64,000 nucleotides of DNA from Apodemus sylvaticus. Taxonomy: Eukaryota; Chordata; Mammalia; Rodentia; Muridae. Where the stretch lies: NCBI RefSeq assembly GCF_947179515.1, contig NC_067481.1, positions 7,819,570 to 7,883,569 of the forward strand. The letters run 5' to 3'. Below are positions 45,013-57,171 of the stretch, one piece after another (within the stretch, counting starts at the first letter, position 1; each line of letters begins with the position of its first letter). The position numbers were made by a program, and so were the translations under genes. Below the pieces are notes generated by a model. The model was not told the origin of the DNA and searched no databases. It was given only the letters and a program-made list of their open reading frames with translations.

Positions 45013-47106
45013 GTGGCGCTGAGGACTGGGCCTTGGGGTGTAAGTGGGCCACCACAGAACTGGTAGGAGGTGACAGGAAGCTCTGAGGAAGATGGAGCAA
45101 GCCAGAGGTCCCCAGGAGCCAAATAAGAAGCTGTCTTTGTGCATGGAGGTTTGGTGCTTAAAAACGGAGGCTTCACCGAAATCCCCAGACCCAGCCAGAG
45201 CAGCAGTTACTCCATGGCAGGTCTCTGGGGTCCCAGAAATGGGGCTGCAGCTTTGGGACATGGATAGAGTTGGCTTGTCCCTCGCTGGAGGTCACCAAGG
45301 AGCCAGTTTTCTTAAAGTCAGAGTTGAAAGAACTTTGGGATCCATCTAGTGTTACGTCCTGTGCTACAGATTAGAAAGTGGAGACTTGTGGTGGCTGAGA
45401 TTTCCAAAAGTTGCATGGGAACCCCATATTTTCCTTCCTTCCAGGAACATAGGTCGTTCCCCGCCCCACCTCAGGCACTGTCTAAAACATGGGTTCCGCA
45501 TTCCTAACCTAGAGATCGGTTGTCCCTTCTGTCCCCTCTCCCATCTGCAGATAGATGCACGAATGCTCCTGACCCCTCCGCAACGCTGCTTTCACGATTC
45601 CCGCTGCGTGTGTAAACTGTTCCTAGAAACTGCTCCTGGGCGGATGTGTTCTCCCAGAGGAGCCCCTGGGAACTGGGGGGAGGGAGTTCTCACCATGAAC
45701 TTGGCTCTTGTCCGCTGAGCTAATGCTGCCGGTTCACCCCACCCCAACCCCACCACATCCGGCATCTGTAAGCCAGTGTCTATATCTCAGCCCCAGGCAG
45801 TACGCCTAGGCTTGTGATGTCCTCTGAGCTGGATGGGTTCCCCCAGTAAAGTGTTCTGATGGGAGTGGGTGGTCAGCGTGACAACTGCTGGAAAGCCTTC
45901 CTGGGAAGGTTCCCCAAGGAGCCCATGAACTACAGACACCAGCAGAGATGGGGGAGTATCCCTAGGCATTCAGGAGCTTCAGGGACCTGCTCAGATGATT
46001 CTTACTCAGTCTGTCTTAATGTGACCTGGATTAAGAAGCGTCTTCCGATATGTAAGATCCTTTACCCATTTCGCTGTAGTCTTTACTACAATGCCCACTG
46101 GATCAGCCAAATGCACCCAAGAAAGAGCCAGGTTAACAAGGACACCCCCTCTATGGGTACTCCACTGGTCCTGATGTGACTTCAAGGGCTCCGGAAGTGG
46201 ACAGCCCCCATATCAAGGGGCTCATCAGATCCTGCTGTTGAGGGTCCCAGGTGATGGCAGACCAAGTCCTCAGAGCTGGCAGTTCCTTTGGGTCCCCTGG
46301 GAGGACAGCATTTTTCCTGTGAGGATCTGAGAGAAATAGCACCAAGGGCTCTGTCCATCTAGAATATCTGTGAAATCACGGGAAGTCAATCTGTGGGATG
46401 AGGGATGGGAGCACCTCGGATGGGAGCATCACCTGGATCCTGGAACACCACCCAGAGAGCTCAGGACTGGGTGAGCACTTTCCTTTGGGAAAGAGAGTCT
46501 GAGGGAAGAGGCCTTGAGCATTTCCTCTTGGCTCAGACCAGCAGCGGCCTCCTGGGTGGGAGTTTATGATATAATAGAATACCAATCTGGAAAAACAAGA
46601 ATATATTGTGCAATGCTGGTGCAGAGACTCTGAAGAGGGGCCAAGTTATTTGGATGAGGAAGGGATTCAAAGAACTGAAGCTTGTCATGCAAGACTTGCT
46701 TATCTGTTCCATTCCGTGTCTAAGATGCTGGATGCCTGACCCTTTGGGTACAATGACATTCACATCACATGTGATGCGCACATATTACATGCCTGCATGC
46801 TATCATCTGGATGAAGGTCAACCTAGGACAGAGAGGCCTCCTTCCTTGGCTTGCAAGAGTGTTCCTTCTGAGACCCTATATTCAGAAGGAGACCCTATAT
46901 TCAGCCAGTCTGGGGTCTATAACTTGAGTTTAGTGACTTCACCAGGGATGGCGTTACAGAGGGACAGAAACAGATGCCACCAGCTGGGTGAGACAGAGAT
47001 GAGTTTGGACAGAGTGAGGAGGTGTGGGGACTGATCCTGTCAACTTAATAGACCTAGAGTTACCTAGGAAACAAAATCTCTGTGCATGTCTGAAAGATTT
47101 AAGAAA

Positions 47107-47278
47107 CTGTGTGTGTGTGTGTGTGTGTATACACACATGCATGTCACACAATGTGTAGATCAGAAGACCAGCTTGCAGAAGCCAATTTTCTCCTTCTATC
47201 ATGTAGGGTCTTAGAATTAAACTCAAGTTGTCAAACTTGGCACCAGAGATCAGCTTAATTATTTCAATAGCCCAGGAT
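47107..47278 (-). repeat. (GT)n and SINE fragment, minus
   Basis: GT 47107-47130; diverged SINE to 47278. Confidence 0.55.
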
Positions 47279-47284
47279 TTTCTA

Positions 47285-47911
47285 GGTGGTGTTAACTGAG
47301 GTGGTTCTCTGGTTGGTTTTATGTCTGCTTGACACAAGCCAGAGTCATCAGAGAAGAGAGGGCGCTTCAATTGAGAAAACACCTCTACAAGGTTGGGCTG
47401 TAGGCAAGCCTGTAGGGTTCTCAACCTGTGGGTGTCGAATCTTTTGGGAGTCTCGTATCAGATACCCCGCATATCAGATATTTATATTTAAGATTCATAA
47501 CAGTAGCAACATTACAGTCATGAAGTAGCAAAGAAATCATTTTATGGTTAAGGGTCACCACAACATGAAGGAAATGTATTAAAAGGTTGCAGTGTTAGGA
47601 AGGTTGAGAACCCCTATTGTAGGGCTTCTTCTTAATCAGTAATCGATAAGAGAGGTCCCAGCTCATTGGGGATGGTGCCACCCTTGGGTTGATGGCCTAG
47701 GTTCTGTAAGAAAGCAGGCTAAACAAGCCATGGGGAGCAAGCCAGTAAGCAGCGCCCTTCCATGGCCTCTGCATCAGCTCCTTCTTGAGTTCCCGACTTC
47801 CTTGACAATGAACAGTGATATAGAAGTGTAAGACAAATAAACCCTTTCCTCCCCAAGGTGCTTTTTGGTCATAGTGTTTCATCACAGCAAATAGAAACTC
47901 TAACTAGGACA
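47285..47911 (+). mobile_element. MT-type MaLR LTR carrying a URR1 transposon
   Basis: The left part has GGTTGGTTTTATGTCTGCTT and GACACAAGCC; the right part has GAAGTGTAAGACAAATAAAC and ends CTAACTAGGACA. A 199-base DNA transposon interrupts it at 47418-47616. The 5' boundary is approximate. Confidence 0.8.
47418..47616 (-). mobile_element. URR1-type hAT miniature transposon
   Basis: It starts TTCTCAACCTGTGGG and ends GGTTGAGAACCCCTA, inverted termini of the rodent URR1 family. It is flanked by CTGTAGGG (47410-47417) and TTGTAGGG (47617-47624), an 8-base target duplication with one mismatch as expected for hAT elements. It has no transposase and is nonautonomous. Confidence 0.85.
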
Positions 47912-48267
47912 CTAGGTAAGTCAGGCGGGAAGAGCCACCAGACAGAGAGGAGTTACAGAACGCCGGCATTCATCATTCACCCCCTGACTATAGATGAGAT
48001 GGGACTCCCCTGAGGATGCAGAACCTCACACTCCTGCTGCCGCGTCTTTCCTGCCTAGATGAACCACACGCTCAAACCGTAAGCCAGAATAAACTCCTAT
48101 TCCTTCCTTCAATCTGTGTCAAGATACTTAGTCACAGCAAGGAGAAAAGCACACGGTAGATGGGGTCCCTCTGGACCTCACTGTTCTACGAGGTCACTCA
48201 GTGAGGCTGGGGGTGGGGGGTTGGCTGGGTCTGCATCTGTAGCCCCTCCCCCCTCCCAGTGCCTCAC

Positions 48268-48488
48268 CTGTAGTATTCCACGTAGGCAGTCTGGTGGGAC
48301 AGCTCAGTCAGCTGTGTGGTAACCTCCCTCCACACGGGCAGCCCCGAGAGCTGGTTGACGATATTGCTGGCCATCTGCTGCATAAACTTCAGAGTCTGGA
48401 TGTAGTCACCCCGAGCAGCAAAGATCTCGCTGAGCCGGGCCAGGTGCTGTTCTAGCTCTACCTTCATCTTCTGGGTGTTTCCAGACAC
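48268..48488 (-). CDS. Ttyh2: Ttyh2 exon 4, residues 139-212, extracellular helices with RGD
   Basis: The largest coding exon here, 221 bases, acceptor CCCTAG, donor CAG|GTGAGG. It starts VSGNTQKMKVELEQHLARLS and contains FAARGDYIQTL, with RGD at residues 164-166 (an integrin-type motif conserved in tweety proteins), followed by long amphipathic helices to AYVEYY. The last Arg codon is split AG|G. The exon forms the helical bundle between membrane segments 2 and 3. Confidence 0.95.
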
Positions 48489-48859
48489 CTAGGGGAGGTA
48501 AGGAAGAGGCTAGGAGCCCTGGGATAGCCCTAGAAAGTCTCAGGAAGAGGAAGTAGCAATTGGCCAGCTGGGCCTGAAGGGACAGGCCATACTGACACAC
48601 ACCCTGGAATGAGACTGCTGCTCCATGGAATAGCCAAGGACAGAGGCCTTGTCCCCTTCTGCCATTGTGTGCGTCTGGAATGTTCCCCAGAAAGCCACGT
48701 TAAAGGCATAGGCACAAACTTGGTGATCCTGGTAATTGGTAGAATGTTTACTAGGTGGCTGGCAAGAACTGTGCCTGGACTTCAGGACATCGAGGAGTAC
48801 TCTTCCTCCAAGAAGACACTGAAACTCTTTTTTCTTTCCTTTTTTTTCTTTTTTCTTTT

Positions 48860-49249
48860 TCTTTTTAAAGATTTATTTATTTATTATATGTAATTACCCT
48901 GTAGCTGTTTTCAGACATACCAGAAGAGGGCTTCCGATCTCATTACAGACACCATGTGGTTGCTGGGATTTGAACTCAGGACCTCAGGAAGAGCAGTCAG
49001 TGCTCTTAACCACTGAGCCATCTCTCCAGCTCTCACTCTCTTGCTCTGGCCTATTTATTTATTTATTTATTTATTATATGTAAGTACACTATAGCTGCCT
49101 TCAGACACACCAAAAGAGGGCTTCAGACCCCATTACAGATGGTTGTGAGCTACCATGTGGTTTCTGGGATCTGAACTCAGGACCTCTGGAAGAACAGTCA
49201 ATGTTCTTAACTACTGAGCCATCTCTCCAGTCCTAGACCTAGTCATGAG

Positions 49250-49319
<70 letters not shown>

Positions 49320-49472
49320 CTGTTTTTTTGAGACCGGGTTTTCTCTCTGTAGCCCTGGCGATCCTGGAACTTGCTCTGTAGATCAAGCTGGTGTTGAACT
49401 CACAGAGATCCACTTGCCCCTGCCTCCTGAGTGCTGGGATTAAAGGCCTGCACTGCCGCTGCCCGCTGAGCT
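48860..49472 (-). repeat. Two B2 SINEs, (CT)n and B1, minus
   Basis: B2-type 48860-49035 and 49050-49235 in tandem orientation; CT 49251-49318; B1 49322-49472. Confidence 0.85.
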
Positions 49473-49677
49473 GACACTGGAATTCTTTCTTTCTTTGCTT
49501 CAGTATACACCACAGTGAGCAGCAGCTCTGCCTGCCCCATGGGTTCACCATGGCCTCTCAACTCAAAGGCTCCAAACCAATGAGACTCAACTGGCACAAG
49601 CTGGAACCAACCAGGTTGAACCAAAACAAGCCTTTTCCTTTCCCATTCCCTCTTGCCTTCATTTTAAAAACTGTCTT

Positions 49678-50780
49678 AGTTTTTGAGACAGGCAGCCCAG
49701 GCTGGACCCCAACTTGCTATGAAGTTGAGAATGACCTTGACCTCTCTATCCTCTGGTATCCATTTCCTGAGTGCTGAGGTTTCGGGAGTACAAACCTTTT
49801 TTCTTTATAAGTTTCATGATCTCAGGGATTTGTTACAGTGCTGGAAAGCTGACCCACAGACACCTCACACTCCGCCCTGTTCTGGCTTTCATTGGCTTTG
49901 GCTCTCTTAATCTTATAGTGGCCTGAGTTTCTCTTATCCGGAGACCCAACTCTTTTTAATAACCTAGCAGGAAATGGTACAAGTAACTCCAAATATAAAC
50001 CCCAAACTCCAAATTCTGAAATCCCAAACACCTCGGGCCTCCTGAATTTCAGAGAGGAAGGCTCAACCTGGACTCCAAATAGGGAACCCAAAGAATCCAT
50101 TTTTCCTCCCTGAACCTTCTCCCAGTATTTGAATCCCCTGGGATCATGACATCAAAGACTTAGAGCCCCAGGCTGCTGCCTTGTGCTTTCGTCCAATAGG
50201 GTTCCCAGGCGCCCTACAAGAGAGAGGGGTTTTGTCTCCGAGCTAGAACCAGCTTGTAGTGTCCTAACCACAAGTCAGTGCAGAACAATGGAGCCTTGAA
50301 AACACAGAACAGATGTCATCTTCTCTCAGCCTGGCCCTGGGACGGGAGAGGAAATCAGAGTTTTATCTTGGGTTCACGCTTCCCCCCCTGAGGATGTCTG
50401 TCATGCTAGGTGGGTATAGGGTCACCTGTCCTCTGCTTGGACCGAAAGAACATCTGTCTATGCAGACAGAAATGAAAGGATGTGGCTGAGGGTATCCTTG
50501 AGAGGTCCTAGCCAAGGAATAAGATGCAGCTTACACTGCAAAGGACATTCTCTCTTCGCCACAGCCTAACAGCTGTCTGAGCAGAGCCTGCATGTCGGCA
50601 GTTGAGGGAAGGGCTTTATTTCTGTGTTATTTTGTTCTCAGTCAGGGTCTCACTAATTGCCCAGGCTTTCCTGGAACTGGCTATGTAGTCCTGTAGACCT
50701 TGAATCTGAGATCATCCTGCCCCAGCCCCTGGAATAGCTGGGCCAGCAGGACTGTGCTACCAGGGTCAGGCGTTGATCCT
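49678..50780 (-). repeat. Two old B1 copies
   Basis: 49678-49798 and 50630-50780, both strongly diverged; 49800-50630 is unique. Confidence 0.55.
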
Positions 50781-51407
50781 TAGACACTGTCATACACAAA
50801 CAGCTGGAAGAAGAGCAGGTGCCTTGATAATCCCTACCCAGCAGCCTTGGCTTGAGGAGGAGACAGAAGCCATGGATTCGGGGAGTCATGAAAACTGGCC
50901 AACTGGAGTGAAGAGCAGCCCAGATGACACATAATAAGGAATACCTTGGGGTTATCGATAGAAAAGTAGATTCTGATAGCAGAAAGGGTAGATATCTGCC
51001 CAGCTCTTGTGCTGGTTAAGGTTTATTGTAAATAGAAATGTCGTATGTGTTGTCTTTTATCTGGAAACTAAATGGTCAAAGGTGGGATAGAAATCCTGGA
51101 TTGGGATTAAAAATTTCTACAACACTGGCTCCCACAGCCTGCAAGAGAAAATCCCTGAAGAGGGGCAGAGGAGGTGGGCACAGCAACAAAGCCCACAGGA
51201 GCACACTCTGAGCTCGGGGAATCATGGGAACGTCACATCACTATTGCAGCTTTTCATGCCTTCCCTACACCGTGACTTCCTGATTCTGGAACAGACACTG
51301 CCTCTCTGTCAGAGTGTGTGCTGGCAACTCTTCCTGGGCAACTCTTCCTGTTTTCTGGCTTCTGCTGGGTTCTTAGGAGCTGGTTCAGAGACACCAAGAT
51401 ACAGATA

Positions 51408-52175
51408 AAGACTGGGCTCAAAGGCTCAAGTCCGTAGAATCCTAACAATCCTAACAATCGGGAGGCTGAGGCTGGAGGATGACCTTGAAGTCAAAATCAG
51501 ACTGAGCAACTATAGAGCTCTTATCTCAAAACAAAACAAACAACCCCCCCCCCCCAGGCTTTTAGGGATGCAGGCCTTTAGGAGGCAGAGGCAGGTGGAT
51601 CCCAGCAGAATGAGTTCCTGGACAGCCAGGATTCCACAGAAAAACTATCTCATAAAACTAAAAACAAAACAAAACAAAAAGACAAGCCAAGAATGGGGAC
51701 ATAAGCTCATTTGGTAGAATGCTGGCCTAGCATGCAGGAGGTCCTGGCTTAGAGCCAAAGCATCCAACAGACTGGGTGTTGTACTGAACACTATAATCCC
51801 AGCACTCAGCAATGAGGCAGAAGGACCAAAGTTCAAGGTCATCCTTGGCTATTCAGAGAGTCTGAGGCCAGTCTGAGCTATCGCAGTCTCAAAAACCAAA
51901 CATAAAGAAAACAAGTCCCTCCCACAAACAAAACCCCAAGGGGGAAAAAACAGAAACAAAAAACAGAAGTTAAGATTGTAAGGAAGAAGCCTGGCAGTGG
52001 GGCCAGGCGGCGGAGGTGGCGCACGCCAGTAATCCCAGCACTCTGGGAGGCAGAGGCAGGAGGATTTCTGAGTTCAAGGCCAGCCTGGCCTACAGAGTGA
52101 GTTCCAGGACAGCCAGGGCTACCCAGAGAAACCCTGTGGGAGGTGGGGGGTGGGGGGCGTGGGGTTGGGGGGGAG
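51408..52175 (+). repeat. B1/B4 cluster
   Basis: Diverged SINE 51408-51540, poly-C and B1 51541-51662, B4 51675-51905, young B1 52004-52140 with a G-rich tail to 52175. Confidence 0.7.
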
Positions 52176-53044
52176 AAAAGTCTTTAAGGATAGGGGTGTA
52201 GCTTTCAAATTGCGGTCCCCAGGCCAGTAGCTTCACAAAGGAGCTCATTAGACATGCAAATTTTCATCTAGCCTCAGTAAACAGGGCGGGGCCTGGTGCC
52301 TTAGGCTAACAAGCACTCTAGGAGATTATGATGCAAGTTGCTTCAGCAGGAGAACCTCTGGGAGGGATCAACAGGTCAGGTCACCGGTAGAGCGGATCAA
52401 GAGGAACACAGTCTCAGATTCAAGGAGGCAGTGGGAGGAGGGCCTGAGGCCTGGGCTCAGTGTTCTTGCTGGTTTCTCCACCCAGCACTTTCCCATAAAC
52501 CTACTATGGGCTCTGGATGGTGGGGGTTTCTAGCCTAGAGAGGCTCATACAGAGGGTCCTTGGCCTTTGTGTTTGGGGGCAGCCCTGGAAGGGCCTCCAG
52601 TTAACCATGTGGCTGCTAGATCTGGGCTCCAGAAGGGCCCAGCTTTAAGATCTGGGCTGCTGGGTGAGTCTCCATCCTGACTCTGCCACCCATAGCCTCC
52701 CAAAGCCCCAGCATCTCCACTTCACTGCGATTGCAGTAATTATTATAATGACACCATTATCTTAATCCCCTAGGGAGAGAACACTCTATAGTTTACCAGG
52801 CACTTTCGCTGGTGGTAATTCACCTGAAGCCATTTAGCCATTTACCTGCAATTTGGACCCCACCCCTTAGATGGGGGAGGGGAAGGCCCTCTAAAGATCT
52901 AGCCATCTTCTGGTAGGCCTTAGGCCTGAGACTGTCTGGGTACCCACCTCTTAGATAAGAAGGGCATACACTTCCAGGAGCTGGCAGCTCCTCCAAGAAG
53001 CCCCCGGGACAATTAGCCTACATTTCAGCAACAGCCAGATGGTA

Positions 53045-53110
53045 GGGGGCTGTCTCCAGGGACAGGGTGAGGCTGAGGTCACACAGCCAAAGGTCCGAAC
53101 CTGGCTCAGG
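53045..53110 (+). repeat. MIR fragment
   Basis: GCTGAGGTCACACAGCCAAA and GAACCTGGCTCAGG. Confidence 0.55.
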
Positions 53111-54027
53111 AGGGCTGGGGGCAGGGCTAGAAGCTTGTTCCTAGATACCAGCAAGTTCCTCCCCAGAGATAAAGACTGAGTTTTCCCAACAGTGAAGGTC
53201 ACAGCTCTGAGGCTTTTCAGCACACCGGCTTCTCCCACCAAGGCCGACGGTGGCTGGGGACAGAGAAACAGGGCAATGCCAAACAGGCAGAATGTGTCCT
53301 TGGGGGCTTGGTCCCCATCAGAACAGAGTTAAATAAGAGTTCCCAGGGACCACCTCCCACAAATACTGAGCGGGCAGCACAGCCTGTCATTTTAAGGTGA
53401 GAGCTCCTGTCCCTGCCCCCTCAGGAGCTGAGGGAAGGATTAGATCCCCAGAGGAGCTTACAGGAGCATGTGGGAGGACCAGATGAGGGTGAATCCTCCG
53501 TAGGAGGATGCCAGGTCGCCAGTTCCTGGAGTTAGGGCTGGCAAATCAAATGTGCCTTTTGCTAGGACCTGTCTATTCTGGAGGGACCTGGTCTAAAGAG
53601 GGTCAGATGCCCAAGGACTAGTTTCCCTAAAATATGCATTTGGCCTTCCCCACCAGAGTCCTCAGGACACACCAGTCCCTGTCACAAGACCACCTAGAAA
53701 ATCAGCAGCAAGCACTGGCGCTTCACAAAAGTGAGAGGCAGAGGAAGCCAGGGGTGAAGAGATGAGGCCAGAGATAGTGCCACTGATCCCACAGTCCCAA
53801 GACACACAGCTGGGTTTGTGAGATTTCTTCCCAACCCCTGTATGTGTGTGTGGGGGTGGGGCTTGGGGGAGGTCTTCCATTGTTTCTAAAGACTTATCAC
53901 CTAAAACAATTATTTTTTTGGCAGGGCCTATAACCACCATGCTTGGTCTCTAGGTTCTTTCCCTCTTTTGATACATGGATCAGAACTCTGTATAAAATTA
54001 GAGCTAATACTTTTTTTTTTTAAAGCC

Positions 54028-54250
54028 ACGTTCAGGACTGAGGATGTAGGTCAATTGTCTGGTATGTATGAGGCTTAGGATGTAGGAGGATGTAGGTCAA
54101 TTGTCTGATATGTATGAGGCTTAGGGTTCAAACCTCAGCACTGCATATACAAGGCATAGGAATGCACGCATGCCCATAAGCATCAGGTCATTCCCCGAGA
54201 CATTAAGTATAGAGTTCAAGGTCAGACCCTGTCTCAAATGAGCAAATAAT
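54028..54250 (+). repeat. B4-like SINE with internal 46-base tandem duplication
   Basis: ID-like head and B1-like tail (TTCAAGGTCAGACCCTGTC). The segment beginning AGGATGTAGGTCAATTGTCT occurs at 54041 and again at 54087, nearly identical. Confidence 0.7.
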
Positions 54251-54257
54251 CAACCCA

Positions 54258-54395
54258 TACCCAGCACGCTACAGTGGCAGTGTTTCCACACTGGGTATGC
54301 AGAGGCAAGAACATCATGGAAAGTTCCAGGTGAGTCTGGTCCACACAGTGGGTGCCAGGCTAGTCAGGACTACACAGTGAAACCTCTTGCTTTAA
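54258..54395 (+). repeat. Old B1
   Basis: GTGAGTCTGGTCCACACAGTG and GGACTACACAGTGAAACC are retained. Confidence 0.6.
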
Positions 54396-54709
54396 ACACA
54401 ATTAACAACAGAAGAACTCCAGAACCCATGTTCGAGGTCTCCTTTAGGGAAGGGTAAGTGATCAGATGTTCTGCAGACCGACGGGGATCTGATGGGGCTG
54501 AGCTGCTCTGAAACCTCTCTTGGCTGGGACATAGAAACTGTGTTTGTCTTTGGCAAGGCAGCGGCTCAGAAGGCAGCCCGGCCCACAGCATCCATCACAC
54601 AACTCGACAGGGTGCAGCTGGGCTCCTGAGATCTGACTGGCACCCTTGTTCCGGCCTCGCTGATCTCATGGGCTGTGCCTGTGCCCAGCCACCTGCCCAC
54701 AATCCTTAC

Positions 54710-54821
54710 CAGCTCGTCCATTCCAGAGAAGGTGTGGTTTGCGTTGTCCAGGGAGTAGATCAGCTGGTGCACCCCATCATTGGTCTCGCTGTTTCCATAG
54801 AAACCAACGCCCACTGCAGCA
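54710..54821 (-). CDS. Ttyh2: Ttyh2 exon 3, residues 101-138
   Basis: A 112-base exon, acceptor CCTAG, donor CTG|GTAAGG, phase 0 at its end. It encodes the end of the second membrane segment (AAVGVGFYGN) and the start of the large extracellular domain (SETNDGVHQLIYSLDNANHT). The sequon Asn129-His-Thr is one of the three glycosylation sites described for TTYH2. Confidence 0.95.
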
Positions 54822-55004
54822 CTAGGAGCAAAACCCCAAACAAGGGTTAGGGGTGATACCCAGAAGAGAATACACTTACCACTCTGTGTGTGCGAGAGGT
54901 GTGTAGTGTGTTCTCACCAAACTCACGTAGGTCCTCATGTATACTATCTATACAGCAAACAGGTTATTCCCGATTTCCTCAGTCCATAAGTATTGCTAAT
55001 CTAT

Positions 55005-55465
55005 AGACTGAGGACTGAACCCAAGACTACAGGTGTGCCAGGCAAACAATCTACTACTGAGGTTCAGTCCCAAGCTTGCACTAATCTTTTTTAAAAAGGT
55101 TTCTATACTCAGGTGGTGGTGGCACACGCCTTTAGTTTCAGCACTTGGGAGGCAGAGGCAGGTAGATCGAGGCCAGCCTGGTCTACAGAGTGAGTTCCAA
55201 GGCAGACAGCCAGGGCTGTTACACAACAAAAAAACAAAACAAACAAACAAAAAAAAAACACCAAGTTTTTAGGGCTGTAGAGATGGCTCAGAGGTTAAGA
55301 GGACACTGCTTGTTTCCAGCATTCAGACAGCAGTCCACAACAGTGATAAACTAGTTCCAGGGGGACCTGACTTCCTCTTCTGGTCTCCACAGGCACTGTA
55401 TGCACAGAGTGCCTGGACACGCATACAGGCGCTATGCATAAAATAAAGAAATAAATCTTCAAAAA
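55005..55465. repeat. ID-like, B1 and B3
   Basis: ID complement 55005-55075; B1 plus 55108-55240; B3 plus 55268-55465. Confidence 0.7.
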
Positions 55466-55474
55466 ATAATTTTT

Positions 55475-56010
55475 AGAGTAATTTTAGGCTCAAAGCAAAA
55501 TTGAGCAGGGGCAGAATTCCTCTAGTTGTGTGCAGTCCTCAGCATGAACTCCTTCATGAGGCAGAGTCCTGGCTACGACTGGTAACCCAGTCAGAACATG
55601 GGGACCATCCAAGCCCAGTGTGCACAGGGATCACTCTTGGTTAAAATTCTAGAGGTCTGGACACACCGTGTCAGATATTTACCATCACAGCAGACCCTGC
55701 CTTAAACCCCCCTGCACTCTGCCTATTCCTCTCCCCCTCTTCTCCGACCCCAGGTCTTACAGTCTCCATGGCCTTTTCTAGAATGTCCTACAGCTGCAGT
55801 CACAGCATCCAGCCCCTTCCCATCAGGGTCAGGTCATTTGCCTGAGTGACAGGCATCCGAGGTTCCCAATGTCTTTCATGGCTCCCTGGGACGTTTCCTT
55901 TTCAGTACTGCATAATATTTCATTGTCTGAATGGATGCGTTTGTTTATTCACTCAGCTACGGAAGGGTATCTTTTACTTGGTTGCAGGTTTGGGGAATTG
56001 TGAGTAAAAG
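55475..56010 (-). mobile_element. Ancient L1 (L1M) 3' end
   Basis: Antisense match to the 3' end of an old mammalian LINE-1: GGCTCAAAGCAAAATTGAGC, TAGAATGTCCTACAGCTGC and the complement of the end of ORF2 (CATAATATTTCATTGTCTG). No open frame is left. This is a pre-rodent insertion. Confidence 0.65.
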
Positions 56011-56529
56011 CCCCCCGCAATGGCCACAGTGTGGGCTTTTGACTTTAGCTAAGGAGCTTTATTCTGGGACTTGGCATGAGGGAAGGAGATATTGCCTAAG
56101 GGATATTGAGAAGGTTAAGGACCACCCAGAGAGACCCAGCAGAAGCCTGAGGGTCCTGGCTGATTACGTACTTCTGAAAGACATACAACTGCAGGCAAGC
56201 CTGGGGATTATAACTCTGGTGGCTCTGGTGGAGCCCTGTGATCTGATTTGACACACCCAGTCCCAACCTCCAGGTTCCCTGACATGGTCAAGACTGCCAG
56301 ACTCTCACACCCTGTTTTCTCTAAATATTCCTGATCTAGTCCTCTACGTCGAGTTTTAGCTTCTGGCAGGTTCTCTCTTACAGAGCTGAAAAGACACCTA
56401 CCTGCCTCGTTTAACCCAGAACCCACTGGGTCCTGAGTCAGCTTCCGGGAGGCTGGAACAAGTCTCCAACTCTGCCACAAACTGCATCTGATATCTTAGG
56501 CGTCCCCTTTGTCACCTCTTGCCTTCTGC

Positions 56530-56713
56530 TCTCTGAGACAGACACATGAGGCAGGGTCTCATGTATCCCCAGCTGGGTTTGACATGCCCCATGTAGCTGA
56601 GGATGACCTCGAACTCCTGACCGCGTCTCCACATCTCCCTGGGATTGCAAGCTTAGGACACCACGGCTAGTTTCCAAGGTTACTCTTTAGTTGGGACTGA
56701 GCAGTACGTGGGG

Positions 56714-56782
<69 letters not shown>
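56530..56782 (-). repeat. Old B1 and (CT)n(GT)n
   Basis: B1 56530-56672; CT then GT runs 56716-56782. Confidence 0.75.
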
Positions 56783-56783
<1 letters not shown>

Positions 56784-57171
56784 GGTGTGAGTTCCCCACA
56801 CCGGCCCGCCCTCATGCCCTCCCTGACATCATGGTCAGTAAACATCCCCTCCCAGGATTTTCTCCTCAGGAACTGTCAAGCTCAGTCTCTCCTCTTTCCT
56901 ATTGATTTTAACCAAAAGCCAAACGTGAAGTCCATCTGTATGAAATTTCATGCTTGGCTTGACTCCAACATTCCAGTCTGGGTAAATCATCCGCATCCTA
57001 AATAAACTCTGTCATCCCTCATAGTCCACTCGGTCCACCCCTCAGGGATCACAAGGCCAATCAGTAGGCTTCCCAAGTTCTCATCCATAACACTAACTCA
57101 GGAAAAGGTAAATGTGAGAGGGCACACGCATGCATGCACACACAGAGACACACACATGCACACACTAATGC

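Larger units (their letters stand above)
43875..48267 (-). other. Ttyh2: Ttyh2 intron 4
   Basis: 43880-44220 and 45015-47100 are unique; the second is one of the longest repeat-free stretches in the window and shows no open frame with homology I recognise. The exon 4 side carries an MT-type LTR that itself contains a DNA transposon (47,285-47,911). Confidence 0.8.
48489..54709 (-). other. Ttyh2: Ttyh2 intron 3
   Basis: Two minus-strand B2 SINEs and a long CT tract lie near its 5'-proximal exon 4 side (48,860-49,470). 49800-50630, 50780-51400 and 52180-54025 are largely unique and could hold regulatory sequence; only a MIR fragment was recognised there. No additional exon with flanking splice sites was seen. 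Confidence 0.8.
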
